From Caballeronia sp. NK8 (GTDB lineage: Bacteria; Pseudomonadota; Gammaproteobacteria; Burkholderiales; Burkholderiaceae): 64,000 nt of DNA. A program made the position numbers and the translations under genes. The DNA is taken from NCBI RefSeq assembly GCF_018408855.1, contig NZ_AP024323.1, positions 1,116,001-1,180,000 of the forward strand, read 5' to 3'. The notes under the pieces are model-generated. The model searched no databases, had not been told where the DNA came from, and worked only from the letters and a program-made list of their open reading frames with translations. Positions 44,665 to 52,340 of the stretch are shown piece by piece; positions within the stretch are counted from its first letter, which is position 1, and every line of letters begins with the position of its first letter.

Positions 44665-45795
44665 TCACCACCCGTAAAAGCGCGGCCATGTTTCGGCGGA
44701 ACCATCCCCGGACACAGCATGGTAGTCGGGGTGTTGAGCGCCCGTTGCGCAGGCATGGTTCGGTACGATGCGAAGCCGAGTCCCGATGGGAAATTTCTTC
44801 GCGATGTTCGTGTCCACTGAGCCGACGCGCGACACGATGCCGTGCTCCTGATTCGCACCGCTTACGACGTAATCCGCTAGCGCCTCGCCATTCTCGCTGC
44901 TGACCAGTCCATAACCGAAGTCACGTGCCTGACGCTGAGTACCTCGGTCACGACTCATCGCCATCCATCCCGCGTCGATAATTGCCCACCCCTTATCCTC
45001 TTGGTGGCCAATCACCGTCGTCAAAACAGACAGCGCAATGTCCGATATTTCGCAAACTCCCACGTTGTGCATGACGAGGTCGAATAGCACATACACACCC
45101 GCTCTTACCTCGGTCACGCCTTCTAGATGCTCCGCGGACAGCGCAGTCGGCGTTGACCCAATACTTACGACGGGGCATGGAAGGTCCGCTGCTCGAAGCC
45201 GCTCGGCTGCGCGAACGGTCAGACTCCGCTCTTGCTCTGCGATTTTGACCAAGGCTTCTCTGGTGTCGTACTCGTAGCTGGAGCCAGCGTGAGCAAGGAC
45301 ACCGCCGAGTGTCACGCCTCCATTCACGAGCGTGCGTCCAATGTCGATGAGCAATTCATCCTCGACTTGCACGCCAGAGCGATGACCGTCTACGTCGACC
45401 TCAATCCAGACTTCGAAGCGTTCGCCTTGCTTTTGCCCAAAATCGACGATTGCCTTCGCCGCTTCCAAACTGTCTGCGACAATCTTCAGGTCGCAGCCCT
45501 TCCGACGCAGGGCGAGTGCTTGCGGGAGTTTAGTGGCAACCATGCCGACCGCGTAGACGATGTCTCGGATACCCGCGTCAAAGAACTGCTCCGCTTCCTT
45601 GAGCGTAGAGACGGTGATGCCTTGTGCTCCAGCGGCAATCTGCTCCTCGACGACCTTCTTGCATTTTGTCGTCTTCACGTGTGGGCGGAACTTCACCCCC
45701 AGCCGGTCTAGTTGCGACTGCATGCGCTCGATGTTCTTGCGCAGGCGCCCCACATCAATCAATGCGGCGGGGGTGTTAAGTGTCTCCATACCCAT
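44665..45795 (-). CDS. DSD1-family PLP enzyme (D-serine/D-threo-3-hydroxyaspartate dehydratase type)
   Basis: Fold-type III PLP enzyme of 376 residues. The Schiff-base lysine lies in RPHVKTTKC (Lys41), and the C-terminal metal site has the H-x-C pair in NHACATG. That H-x-C is typical of zinc-dependent D-serine dehydratase and D-threo-3-hydroxyaspartate dehydratase, whereas D-threonine aldolases and BhcC have H-x-D; this contrast is from memory. The start is ATG 45795, with GGAGGA upstream; an out-of-frame ATG at 45800 is ignored. Product would be oxaloacetate or pyruvate plus ammonia. Downstream of a LysR gene in the same direction. Confidence 0.85.
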   Translation of the reverse strand: MGMETLNTPAALIDVGRLRKNIERMQSQLDRLGVKFRPHVKTTKCKKVVEEQIAAGAQGITVSTLKEAEQFFDAGIRDIVYAVGMVATKLPQALALRRKGCDLKIVADSLEAAKAIVDFGQKQGERFEVWIEVDVDGHRSGVQVEDELLIDIGRTLVNGGVTLGGVLAHAGSSYEYDTREALVKIAEQERSLTVRAAERLRAADLPCPVVSIGSTPTALSAEHLEGVTEVRAGVYVLFDLVMHNVGVCEISDIALSVLTTVIGHQEDKGWAIIDAGWMAMSRDRGTQRQARDFGYGLVSSENGEALADYVVSGANQEHGIVSRVGSVDTNIAKKFPIGTRLRIVPNHACATGAQHPDYHAVSGDGSAETWPRFYGW

Positions 45796-45889
45796 GGCAT
45801 CGTTCCTCCGTGATGTTTTACCGAGGTCACTATAGCTGCGACGCGTTTCTTCGTGTTTAACGAATATCAAATTCACAATTAAACTAAAT

Positions 45890-46837
45890 TTAATGCGCGC
45901 GCACGCGGGCGCGGGAGTTCTTGCGCCAGGGCGGCGGGCTTAGGAACGCTTTTGCGGCCTCCAGAAATACCCTTTGCCGAAGCGACCGACCGGTGCGAGA
46001 CGGCAGCAGCGCGGTAACCGGTGCGGAAGGCAAGCTCCACTCTGGCAACAGCCGAACCAGCTTCCCGGCTGCCAACAAATCAGCGACGTCCCATTCGGAG
46101 CGCTCGACGATGCCGAGTCCGGCGAGGGCCCATTCTGTTATCACGGTGCCGTCGTTGCTCGAAAGCCTACCGGCAACCCGAATGACCGTCGATTTCTGAG
46201 AGTCGCCCGTGATTCCGCTCGCATGGGAGAACCGCCAACGCGTCACGTCTTCGTCGTTCTCCTGAAGGCAAATGCAATTGAAGCGAGTCAAGTCGGAAGG
46301 ATGGTTCAAATCCTTGATACGGCGCGCGAATGCTGGGCTCGCGCACAGAATCCGCTCATTGGGCGCGAGTGGGCTGGCAATCCAGGATGACGGCTTGAGC
46401 GTACCGACGTGCACGACGACATCCGCCGCAGAGGCGCTCGCTAGCGGGCTATCCGAAAGGTGCAAAACGACGTTCAATGTCGGATGCGCTCTCTGTAGGT
46501 CTCGCACTATCTGAGTGACGTACTTCCTACCAAAGCCGAATGAAGCAATCACACGAAGCGTTCCTTGAACCTCACCACGGTCGCCAGCAATCTGGGCTGG
46601 CAACGACTCCATACGCTCAAGAATTTCGAGCGACGCTTGGTAAAGCCTCTGTCCTTCCTCAGTCAGAGAAACGCCTCTCGACTTTCGTACAACCAGTCGG
46701 ACGTCAATACGCTCCTCCATCCTCTGCAGGCGGATGGTGACTGCTGGAGGAGTCAGATTGAGTAACTGTGCTGCCGACGCCAACGAAGTAGAGGTGCCTA
46801 TGGCACGAATCAGTCGGAGGTCATCCAGATCGACCAT
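45890..46837 (-). CDS. LysR-family transcriptional regulator
   Basis: Regulator of 315 residues. The N-terminal winged helix reads LDDLRLIRAIGTSTSLASAA, then LTPPAVTIRLQRMEERI; a periplasmic-binding-like effector domain follows, with RVIASFGFGRKYVTQIV and GLGIVERSEWDV. ATG 46837 has AAGGAA seven bases upstream. It precedes the DSD1-type gene by 94 bases on the same strand, an unusual arrangement for LysR regulators, which are more often divergent from their target. It probably controls that gene and itself. Confidence 0.92.
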   Translation of the reverse strand: MVDLDDLRLIRAIGTSTSLASAAQLLNLTPPAVTIRLQRMEERIDVRLVVRKSRGVSLTEEGQRLYQASLEILERMESLPAQIAGDRGEVQGTLRVIASFGFGRKYVTQIVRDLQRAHPTLNVVLHLSDSPLASASAADVVVHVGTLKPSSWIASPLAPNERILCASPAFARRIKDLNHPSDLTRFNCICLQENDEDVTRWRFSHASGITGDSQKSTVIRVAGRLSSNDGTVITEWALAGLGIVERSEWDVADLLAAGKLVRLLPEWSLPSAPVTALLPSRTGRSLRQRVFLEAAKAFLSPPPWRKNSRARVRAH

Positions 46838-47864
46838 TTTACGTTCCTTAATGCTGGATTCGACTCTCATTAAACAACATCCGGCACTCTACTTCTATGG
46901 TCAACGAGGCGCTATCGAACCGCCCTGCTCTATCGAAGCTGCGTTTCGAGAAATCTCAACACATCCTCGTTAAATCTTGCGTGAAATTCGACACGGTCGA
47001 ATCCGCCCGCGTCGACGCATATGCGAGGAACACTGACAGCCTGCTTTGGCGCGCAGGGTGCGAGGAATACGAAATGAGCGGCGCCTGAGACCAAGTGGTA
47101 CTCAGGCTTCTTTGGCAGCAGCTTCGAAAGCGCAGGCGTCGTCTCGGGCAACACACCGTCGCCACCATACTCCGAGGCCCATAGCTGGATTGGAGCGCTG
47201 ATGTCCTGGACCGTCGCGGCCGTCGGAAATGCGTCGAGAGGGTCCGCGAGTACGAACACTTTGATTCGCGGGTCACGAGTCCAGTGTTGCGGTGGCAGTT
47301 TTCCCGCCCGGATGGTTTTGCAAATGGGAAGCTCATCAGGGCACGGTATATCGGCATGTTGAAAGTCCGGAACACCACCGGCCAAAACAAGACCGGTATA
47401 GCCGCCTCGGGAAAAGCCGTAAAAGCCGATGTTTTGTCCGTTGATTCTTGACGCTTCGGGCGATGTATTCAACATGTAGTCGATGAGCCGCTTGATATCC
47501 ATTGGGCGTTCGACAAACTCAGACGGCTCCGACGCCCTGGACATGTCCGAAGACGTGTCACCGGGGTGATTTATCGCCGCAACGATGAACCCCGCATCGG
47601 CGAGTTTTTCCGCTAGGTCATGGTGACCGAGGCGCGAACCACCGTGTCCGTGCGACACGACTACCAGAGGAAGATTCTCGCCAGCGACGGAGCAGTTCTT
47701 TGTTCCGCGCAAAAGAGTACTTCCCACCTCGATTTGTTCGGGAACGTCCGAACACGGCGTCCACACGGCTGCCTGGAGAGCGGGCCCGCTGGGGTCTGCC
47801 GGGATGGTGAAGAGCCTGATGCCGGCGCTATGGCAGGTCGAACTCAAGAGACAAAGAAAGGCAG

Positions 47865-49103
47865 GGCGGATTCAACCGGTCGATGCAACACCTCTGATCT
47901 AATGATCGTGATACAGGTGGGGAGCATCGATGACTCGACAGAGAAAGCCTTGGTTGGGCAAAGCGCAGCGGCGGCGGCTCTGGGAGCTTTGGCGTAATGG
48001 GGAAAGCGTCAGTGCGATTGCGCGGGCGTTACAGCGGGATGTCGGCTCAACGCACCGGCATATCGCCAAACATGGCGGGATCGCGCCGGCGCCGCGCCAG
48101 CGCGCAGCGCGTGCTTTGAGCTTATGCGAGCGCGAAGAGATCTCGCGAGCGTTGAGCCAGAATGAGTCGTATGGGTCGATTGCAGCGCAGTTGGGGCGAA
48201 GCAAATCGACCATCAGCCGTGAAGTGAGCCGCAATGGAGGGCGCGAGAAGTATCGCGCGCATGCGGCCGATGAGTTGGCTTGGAGGCGCGCGTTGCGTCC
48301 GAAACAATGCGCGCTGGCGGGCAATGCGCGCTTGTGTAGGCAGGTCGCGCGAGGGCTGCGCCTACAATGGTCGCCTGCGCAGATCTCGGGCTGGCTCAAG
48401 AGGCGATACCCGCAACGCAAGGAGATGCACATTTCGCACGAAACGATCTATCGGACGCTGTTTATCCAGACGCGTGGAGCGCTGAAGAAGGAATTGATCA
48501 GTGAGCTTCGCACCAGGCGCGCAGTGCGTCGTCCGAAATGCGCCTCGAAGCGGGGTCAGAATCGCGGCACGATCATCGATGCGGTGCCGATCAGCGAACG
48601 CCCGGCCGAGGCCGAGGATCGCGCTGTGCCAGGGCATTGGGAAGGCGATTTGGTTGCAGGTTCAATCGACACGCACGTTGCTACGCTAGTGGAGCGGCAT
48701 TCACGCTATTTGGTGCTGGTGAAGGTGCCGGGCAAAGACACGCAGAGCGTCACGCAGGCGCTGATCAAGCAGGTGCGCAAGCTTCCTGCGCAATTGAAGC
48801 GCTCGTTGACATGGGATCGGGGCACGGAGATGGCAGCTCACGCGCAGTTCACGATGGCGACAGATATGCAGGTGTACTTCTGCGAACCGCGAAAGCCGTG
48901 GCAAAGAGGGAGTAACGAGAATACCAATGGATTGCTGCGGCAGTACTTTCCAAAAGGCCAGCCGTTGGATCATTACTCACAGGCTGAGTTGAACGCAATT
49001 GCCAAGCGGCTCAATGAAAGGCCGCGGCAGACCTTGGGTTTTATGACGCCAGCGGAGAAATTGGCCGAGACGTTGGGCGTTGCGTTGACCGGTTGAATCC
49101 GCC
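47865..49103. mobile_element. IS30-family insertion sequence, complete
   Basis: Element of 1239 bp with 16-bp perfect terminal inverted repeats (GGCGGATTCAACCGGT at the left, its complement at 49088-49103), extendable to 25 of 28 matches. It is flanked by a 2-bp direct repeat AG (47863-47864 and 49104-49105), as usual for IS30. It holds one intact transposase gene whose stop lies inside the right repeat. Confidence 0.92.
47930..49096 (+). CDS. IS30-family transposase
   Basis: DDE transposase of 388 residues, full length. N-terminal helix-turn-helix regions (RRRLWELWRNGESVSAIARA and YGSIAAQLGRSKSTISREVS) bind the ends. The rve catalytic core shows HWEGDLVAG (D), LTWDRGTEM (D) and RGSNENTNGLLRQYFP (E). 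GGTGGGGAG precedes the ATG. The intact triad and frame mean the element could still be active. Confidence 0.95.
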   Translation: MTRQRKPWLGKAQRRRLWELWRNGESVSAIARALQRDVGSTHRHIAKHGGIAPAPRQRAARALSLCEREEISRALSQNESYGSIAAQLGRSKSTISREVSRNGGREKYRAHAADELAWRRALRPKQCALAGNARLCRQVARGLRLQWSPAQISGWLKRRYPQRKEMHISHETIYRTLFIQTRGALKKELISELRTRRAVRRPKCASKRGQNRGTIIDAVPISERPAEAEDRAVPGHWEGDLVAGSIDTHVATLVERHSRYLVLVKVPGKDTQSVTQALIKQVRKLPAQLKRSLTWDRGTEMAAHAQFTMATDMQVYFCEPRKPWQRGSNENTNGLLRQYFPKGQPLDHYSQAELNAIAKRLNERPRQTLGFMTPAEKLAETLGVALTG

Positions 49104-49226
49104 AGCCGTAATCAGGGTTTTCATGAGATTCTCCCTTCATGCAGATGTAGCAGCACTCGATAATAGCGAGCACGCGGGGGGCAGCCAAGCCAGGCTGTAA
49201 TGCAAATGCCAAACAAGGAACAAGTC

Positions 49227-49478
49227 ATGACCAGCGCAGAACTGACCGAAATTCCGAGCAAGGAACTGGTCTATCTACTTGACTGGATGGTCTGGGAGAT
49301 GAACCACCGAGGGCGTGAGGACGTCCTGACGTGGCGCAAAGAATTATTGGCCCGGAGTGACGCCGAAACGACAGAAGTGACGCGAGCTGTCGCTGTTTGC
49401 GACGATTACCTGGCGCCAGAGGGCTCGGAGGAAGCTCGGCTCGCCCAAACGAAGGCGTGGCCCGACCTCAAACCGTAG
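49227..49478 (+). CDS. Small hypothetical protein
   Basis: Acidic helical protein of 83 residues with no signal or membrane segment; a Trp-rich centre (YLLDWMVWEMNHRG) is notable. ATG 49227 has AAGGAA nine bases upstream; in-frame ATGs at 49200 and 49206 are less well placed. It is divergent from the disrupted hydrolase and is the last gene of the island before selC. No family recognised. Confidence 0.55.
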   Translation: MTSAELTEIPSKELVYLLDWMVWEMNHRGREDVLTWRKELLARSDAETTEVTRAVAVCDDYLAPEGSEEARLAQTKAWPDLKP

Positions 49479-49553
49479 CGCGGGAGATACGGTGAGGAAT
49501 AGTTTGCCCCGCTACTGATGAATTCCACAAGCGGCTGACGGAATAACGAACGA

Positions 49554-49575
49554 AGCCTCATGGCGGAAGGCAGCC
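49554..49575 (+). repeat. Island boundary repeat overlapping the selC 3' end
   Basis: Second copy of the 22-bp repeat at 26231-26252 (one mismatch). Bases 49561-49575 are the 3' end of the intact tRNA-Sec gene, so integration has rebuilt the tRNA, as is usual for tRNA-targeted islands. Confidence 0.85.
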
Positions 49576-49656
49576 GGAGTCGAACCGACCAGAGAGTGTC
49601 TGACACCCCCTACCGGGTTTGAAGCCCGGCCGCACCACCGGATACGGATGCCTTCC
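49561..49656 (-). tRNA. selC: tRNA-Sec (UCA anticodon)
   Basis: Ninety-six bases on the minus strand, longer than ordinary tRNAs. The 8-bp acceptor stem pairs GGAAGGCA at the 5' end with TGCCTTCC at the 3' end, followed by GCCA with the CCA encoded. The anticodon loop CTTCAAA gives UCA (complement of 49620-49622), which reads UGA. A long variable arm and the T-loop GGTTCGACTCC are present. selA, selB and a UGA-containing formate dehydrogenase gene lie downstream on the same strand, so this tRNA has local users. Its 3' end is the island attachment site. Confidence 0.96.
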
Positions 49657-49681
49657 TCGGCCGTCCGATTATAGCGGCGTA

Positions 49682-50320
49682 TCAACCGCCGCCATCTCGC
49701 TGATGCGAGCGCGGCTGCCGCCGCCGCATCAGCCGATAGATGCAGTACAGCAACGCCGCCGCCGCAAGCACGTCGACTACCGTCGCGCCATGCGATTCCA
49801 GCGCCTGCACGGCAAGCTGCAACTGCCGCTCGAAAAGCGCGCCGCCGAGCAGCCAGAACGACGCCCACGCGACGATGCCCGCCGTATCCCAGCAGAAGAA
49901 CGCGAGCGCCGCGATCTGCGTCGTGCCCATCAGCGGCGGCGTGACGAGTCCGAGCCCGGGCACGAACTTCGATACCGCGACGATCGGCGCGCCGTGCCGC
50001 TCGAACAGTTCGCCCGTCGTGCGCATGCCGCTATCGACCGCATACGACCGGCGTGACAGCGCCGCGACGAGCCTGCGCCCATAGATGCGTCCCGCCGAAA
50101 ACCACACACTGTCGCCGAGCAGCGCGCCACACAGCGCGGCGAACAGGACGTGCGCGAACGACAGCCGCCCGCTCGCCACGGCCGAGCCCGCGAACACGAG
50201 CAGCGGCGCGGACGGCAGCGGCACGCCCAGGCGCGTGAGCAGGACGTTCACGAACACGGCCGCGCCGCCCCACTGCACGATCGCCGACGGCGGAATCTGG
50301 ATCAAGCTGCACCTCGACAC
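49682..50320 (-). CDS. DedA/VTT-family membrane protein
   Basis: Polytopic protein of 212 residues of the DedA (SNARE-associated/VTT) family, thought to act in lipid or undecaprenyl-phosphate flipping and envelope homeostasis. Motifs: GVPLPSAPLLVFAGSAVASG, GDSVWFSAGRIYGRRL, and FVPGLGLVTPPLMG. The start is 1 base after the stop of the larger DedA-PAP2 gene, so the two are co-transcribed. The window therefore has two DedA-type domains side by side, between selB and selC. Confidence 0.9.
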   Translation of the reverse strand: MSRCSLIQIPPSAIVQWGGAAVFVNVLLTRLGVPLPSAPLLVFAGSAVASGRLSFAHVLFAALCGALLGDSVWFSAGRIYGRRLVAALSRRSYAVDSGMRTTGELFERHGAPIVAVSKFVPGLGLVTPPLMGTTQIAALAFFCWDTAGIVAWASFWLLGGALFERQLQLAVQALESHGATVVDVLAAAALLYCIYRLMRRRQPRSHQRDGGG

Positions 50321-50321
50321 G

Positions 50322-52316
50322 TCATTCGGACCTCGACTCGACCAGCATCACCGGCACGCTCCCACATCCCGTGCTCCTCGCAATTTGGATGCCGCGCCAC
50401 GGCGCCGGGTCGAAAGCCATCGGATCGATGCGCCGGTCCGGCCGCAGCGTGTTGAACGGCCACGACGGGCGCCGCAGGCGTTCGTGCACGACCGAGCCGA
50501 GCCAGATCGGCGCGGGAGGCGTGTCCGCGTGCTCGCTCACGGCGTAATGCGTCGGCCAGAAGCGCAGCACGTCGCGCTCGTCGCTGCCATGCAATGAACG
50601 CGTGAACACGAGCTGCGACGGCTCGCCATTGTTCAGGCGCGGCAGCGCGGGCAGCGCGATCGCGGGCGCATTCGGCGACACCACCGACATCACGCTTTGC
50701 AGGCTCACGTGCGACACCTCGGTCCAGCCGCGCGACATCAGTTGCGCGCGAATCTGCGCGGGCGTCGCGGCCCATTGCACGGTGATCGGCTCGCGGCGGT
50801 CGCCATCCATGCTCGACCGATAGCATGAAAACGTGCGCCACACGGTATCGGTCCATTGAATCGGCGAGATGACGACGGTCGAAGGCGCCGCGCTGTGCGC
50901 CTCCGTTTCGTCGCTCAGTTGCAGCGCGACGCTCGCGCAGATCACGGCCAGCACCGCAACCGGCATCAAGGGGCGCGGCTTCGGCTTGGCCGGGTTGCGC
51001 CATACGGCCGTGAGCGCGATCAGGAAGACCCATGCGGCGGCGAGCGCGGCGCTGCCGAGCGCATCGGAGATCGTGAAGCGGCCGAAATAGAGGCCCGCGA
51101 GCCCGACCGCCGTCACGATCGCCGAGGTCGCCGTCGCGATGAACACGCCCGTCAGCATTCCCACGCGCCGCAGCAGCAGAAACGCAAGGAATCCGTAGAT
51201 CACGACGGTGGCCGCCACATGACTGCTCGGAAAGAGGTGTTCCGTCGGCGCGAAGGAAACGAGGACCGGCTCGTGCGCGGTGAAGCGGATCGCCACGACG
51301 AGCAACTGCGAGAACACGATCGCCACGATCCAGTACGCGACCGTGCGCCAGCGCCGCTCGACACTCATCCACACGATGACCAGCGCGCCGAGCGCGAGCA
51401 GCGTCTGGGTGCTGCCGAGCGTGGCGGCGGCATCGAGGATCGAATCGGTCCAGGTCGAGCGAAACGATTGCAGCAGCCGATAGATCGACACATCCACCTG
51501 CACGATCGACGCACCGCGCGCGACATTCGCGAGCACCGAGAAAAACAGGATCGCCGAGGCGAGCAGCAGCGCCGAGATGATCACGATGAGACCGGTCGCC
51601 GGATTGCCGGGATCGAGCGCGCGCGCCACGAGCCTCGCCGGCAGACCGCGCCCCCGTTGCCCCCAGGCGAGCATGATTTCGCGCGATGCGTTGGTCCAGC
51701 GCATCGCGTGCGAGATGAGCACCCGCGCGAGATTGAACACGATCCAGCCGAGCGCGGCGACGATGATCAGAATCACCACGAGCCGGATCGACACCGCGCC
51801 CGCCAGTTCGATCGACGCGCCGAACACGACGCCCGGCAGGATATGCGTCGGCGCCCAGATGAGCGCGCTCAGGATGTTCACGGCGAGAAAGCGCGCGGGC
51901 GTCATGCCGGCCACGCCCGCGACGACCGGAACGACCGCGCGCATCGGCGCGACGAAGCGCGCGAGCACGACGCTTTTCGCGCCGTGCGCGTCGAAATATT
52001 TCTTGCCGGCGACGAGCGCGCCGGGATGCGCGCGAAACGGCCACATCTGCGCGATCCTGTCCGCATAGCGCTGGCCGAACCAGAAGCTCGCGGCGTCGCC
52101 CGCGATGGCGCCCGCGATAGCGCAGACGAATACCCAGCCGAGATTCAGCGCGCCCGCGCCGACCAGCGCGCCCGCGATGAACATCGCGGTGCTGCCCGGC
52201 ACGAAGGTGCCGATGAACGCAACCGATTCGAGAAACGACGCGAGCAGCACCACAGCGAGCGCCCACTCGGGGTGGCCCGACAAAAGGTGCAGCAGCTTGA
52301 AGTAGGCATGCTCCAT
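50322..52316 (-). CDS. DedA-PAP2-LssY-like multidomain membrane protein
   Basis: Protein of 664 residues. DedA domain at about 1-210 (TFVPGSTAMFIAGALVGAG; LARFVAPMRAVVPVVAG), PAP2-type membrane domain at about 235-440, then a soluble LssY-like C-terminal domain (about 490-664). In the PAP2 part the central motif FPSSH is present, but the last motif reads LYFGRFTISDALG, where active phosphatases have a catalytic His, so activity is doubtful. The domain order matches bifunctional DedA/phosphatase proteins of Proteobacteria linked to lipid phosphate handling. Start at 52316. It lies 24 bases downstream of selB. Confidence 0.87.
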   Translation of the reverse strand: MEHAYFKLLHLLSGHPEWALAVVLLASFLESVAFIGTFVPGSTAMFIAGALVGAGALNLGWVFVCAIAGAIAGDAASFWFGQRYADRIAQMWPFRAHPGALVAGKKYFDAHGAKSVVLARFVAPMRAVVPVVAGVAGMTPARFLAVNILSALIWAPTHILPGVVFGASIELAGAVSIRLVVILIIVAALGWIVFNLARVLISHAMRWTNASREIMLAWGQRGRGLPARLVARALDPGNPATGLIVIISALLLASAILFFSVLANVARGASIVQVDVSIYRLLQSFRSTWTDSILDAAATLGSTQTLLALGALVIVWMSVERRWRTVAYWIVAIVFSQLLVVAIRFTAHEPVLVSFAPTEHLFPSSHVAATVVIYGFLAFLLLRRVGMLTGVFIATATSAIVTAVGLAGLYFGRFTISDALGSAALAAAWVFLIALTAVWRNPAKPKPRPLMPVAVLAVICASVALQLSDETEAHSAAPSTVVISPIQWTDTVWRTFSCYRSSMDGDRREPITVQWAATPAQIRAQLMSRGWTEVSHVSLQSVMSVVSPNAPAIALPALPRLNNGEPSQLVFTRSLHGSDERDVLRFWPTHYAVSEHADTPPAPIWLGSVVHERLRRPSWPFNTLRPDRRIDPMAFDPAPWRGIQIARSTGCGSVPVMLVESRSE

Positions 52317-52340
52317 CGTGATCGACAGGGCGCGCGACCG

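Larger units (their letters stand above)
46930..49124 (-). pseudogene. Secreted alpha/beta hydrolase gene disrupted by IS30
   Basis: The larger part (46930-47864) encodes a dienelactone-hydrolase/PAF-acetylhydrolase-like enzyme: VVVSHGHGGSR, nucleophile FYGFSRGGYTG, acid FVLADPLDA, and a histidine in SGAAHFVF. The first codons lie beyond the IS: ATG 49124, after AAGGGAG, reads MKTLITA. Removing the IS and one copy of the AG target duplication rejoins the frame exactly as MKTLITAAFLCLLSSTCHSA, a signal peptide. So the insertion is in codon 7-8 of the export signal. A TTG at 47847 could start a signal-less protein, but without its own ribosome site. The insertion looks recent, since nothing else is damaged. 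Confidence 0.88.
26231..49575. mobile_element. Putative genomic island integrated at selC
   Basis: About 23.3 kb bounded by the 22-bp direct repeats. On the left, the response-regulator gene ends just outside; on the right, the intact tRNA-Sec gene begins. Between them GC is visibly lower, non-coding stretches are long, and there is an IS30 element, one nonsense/truncated pseudogene and one IS-disrupted gene. Cargo includes lipid A acyltransferase, PHB-type esterase, phasin, Mn-catalase, OtsA, a CadC-like regulator and an amino-acid/hydroxyaspartate cluster. No integrase, excisionase, conjugation or phage gene is recognisable, so it is now probably immobile. The repeats are seen directly; the island history is inference. 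Confidence 0.75.
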
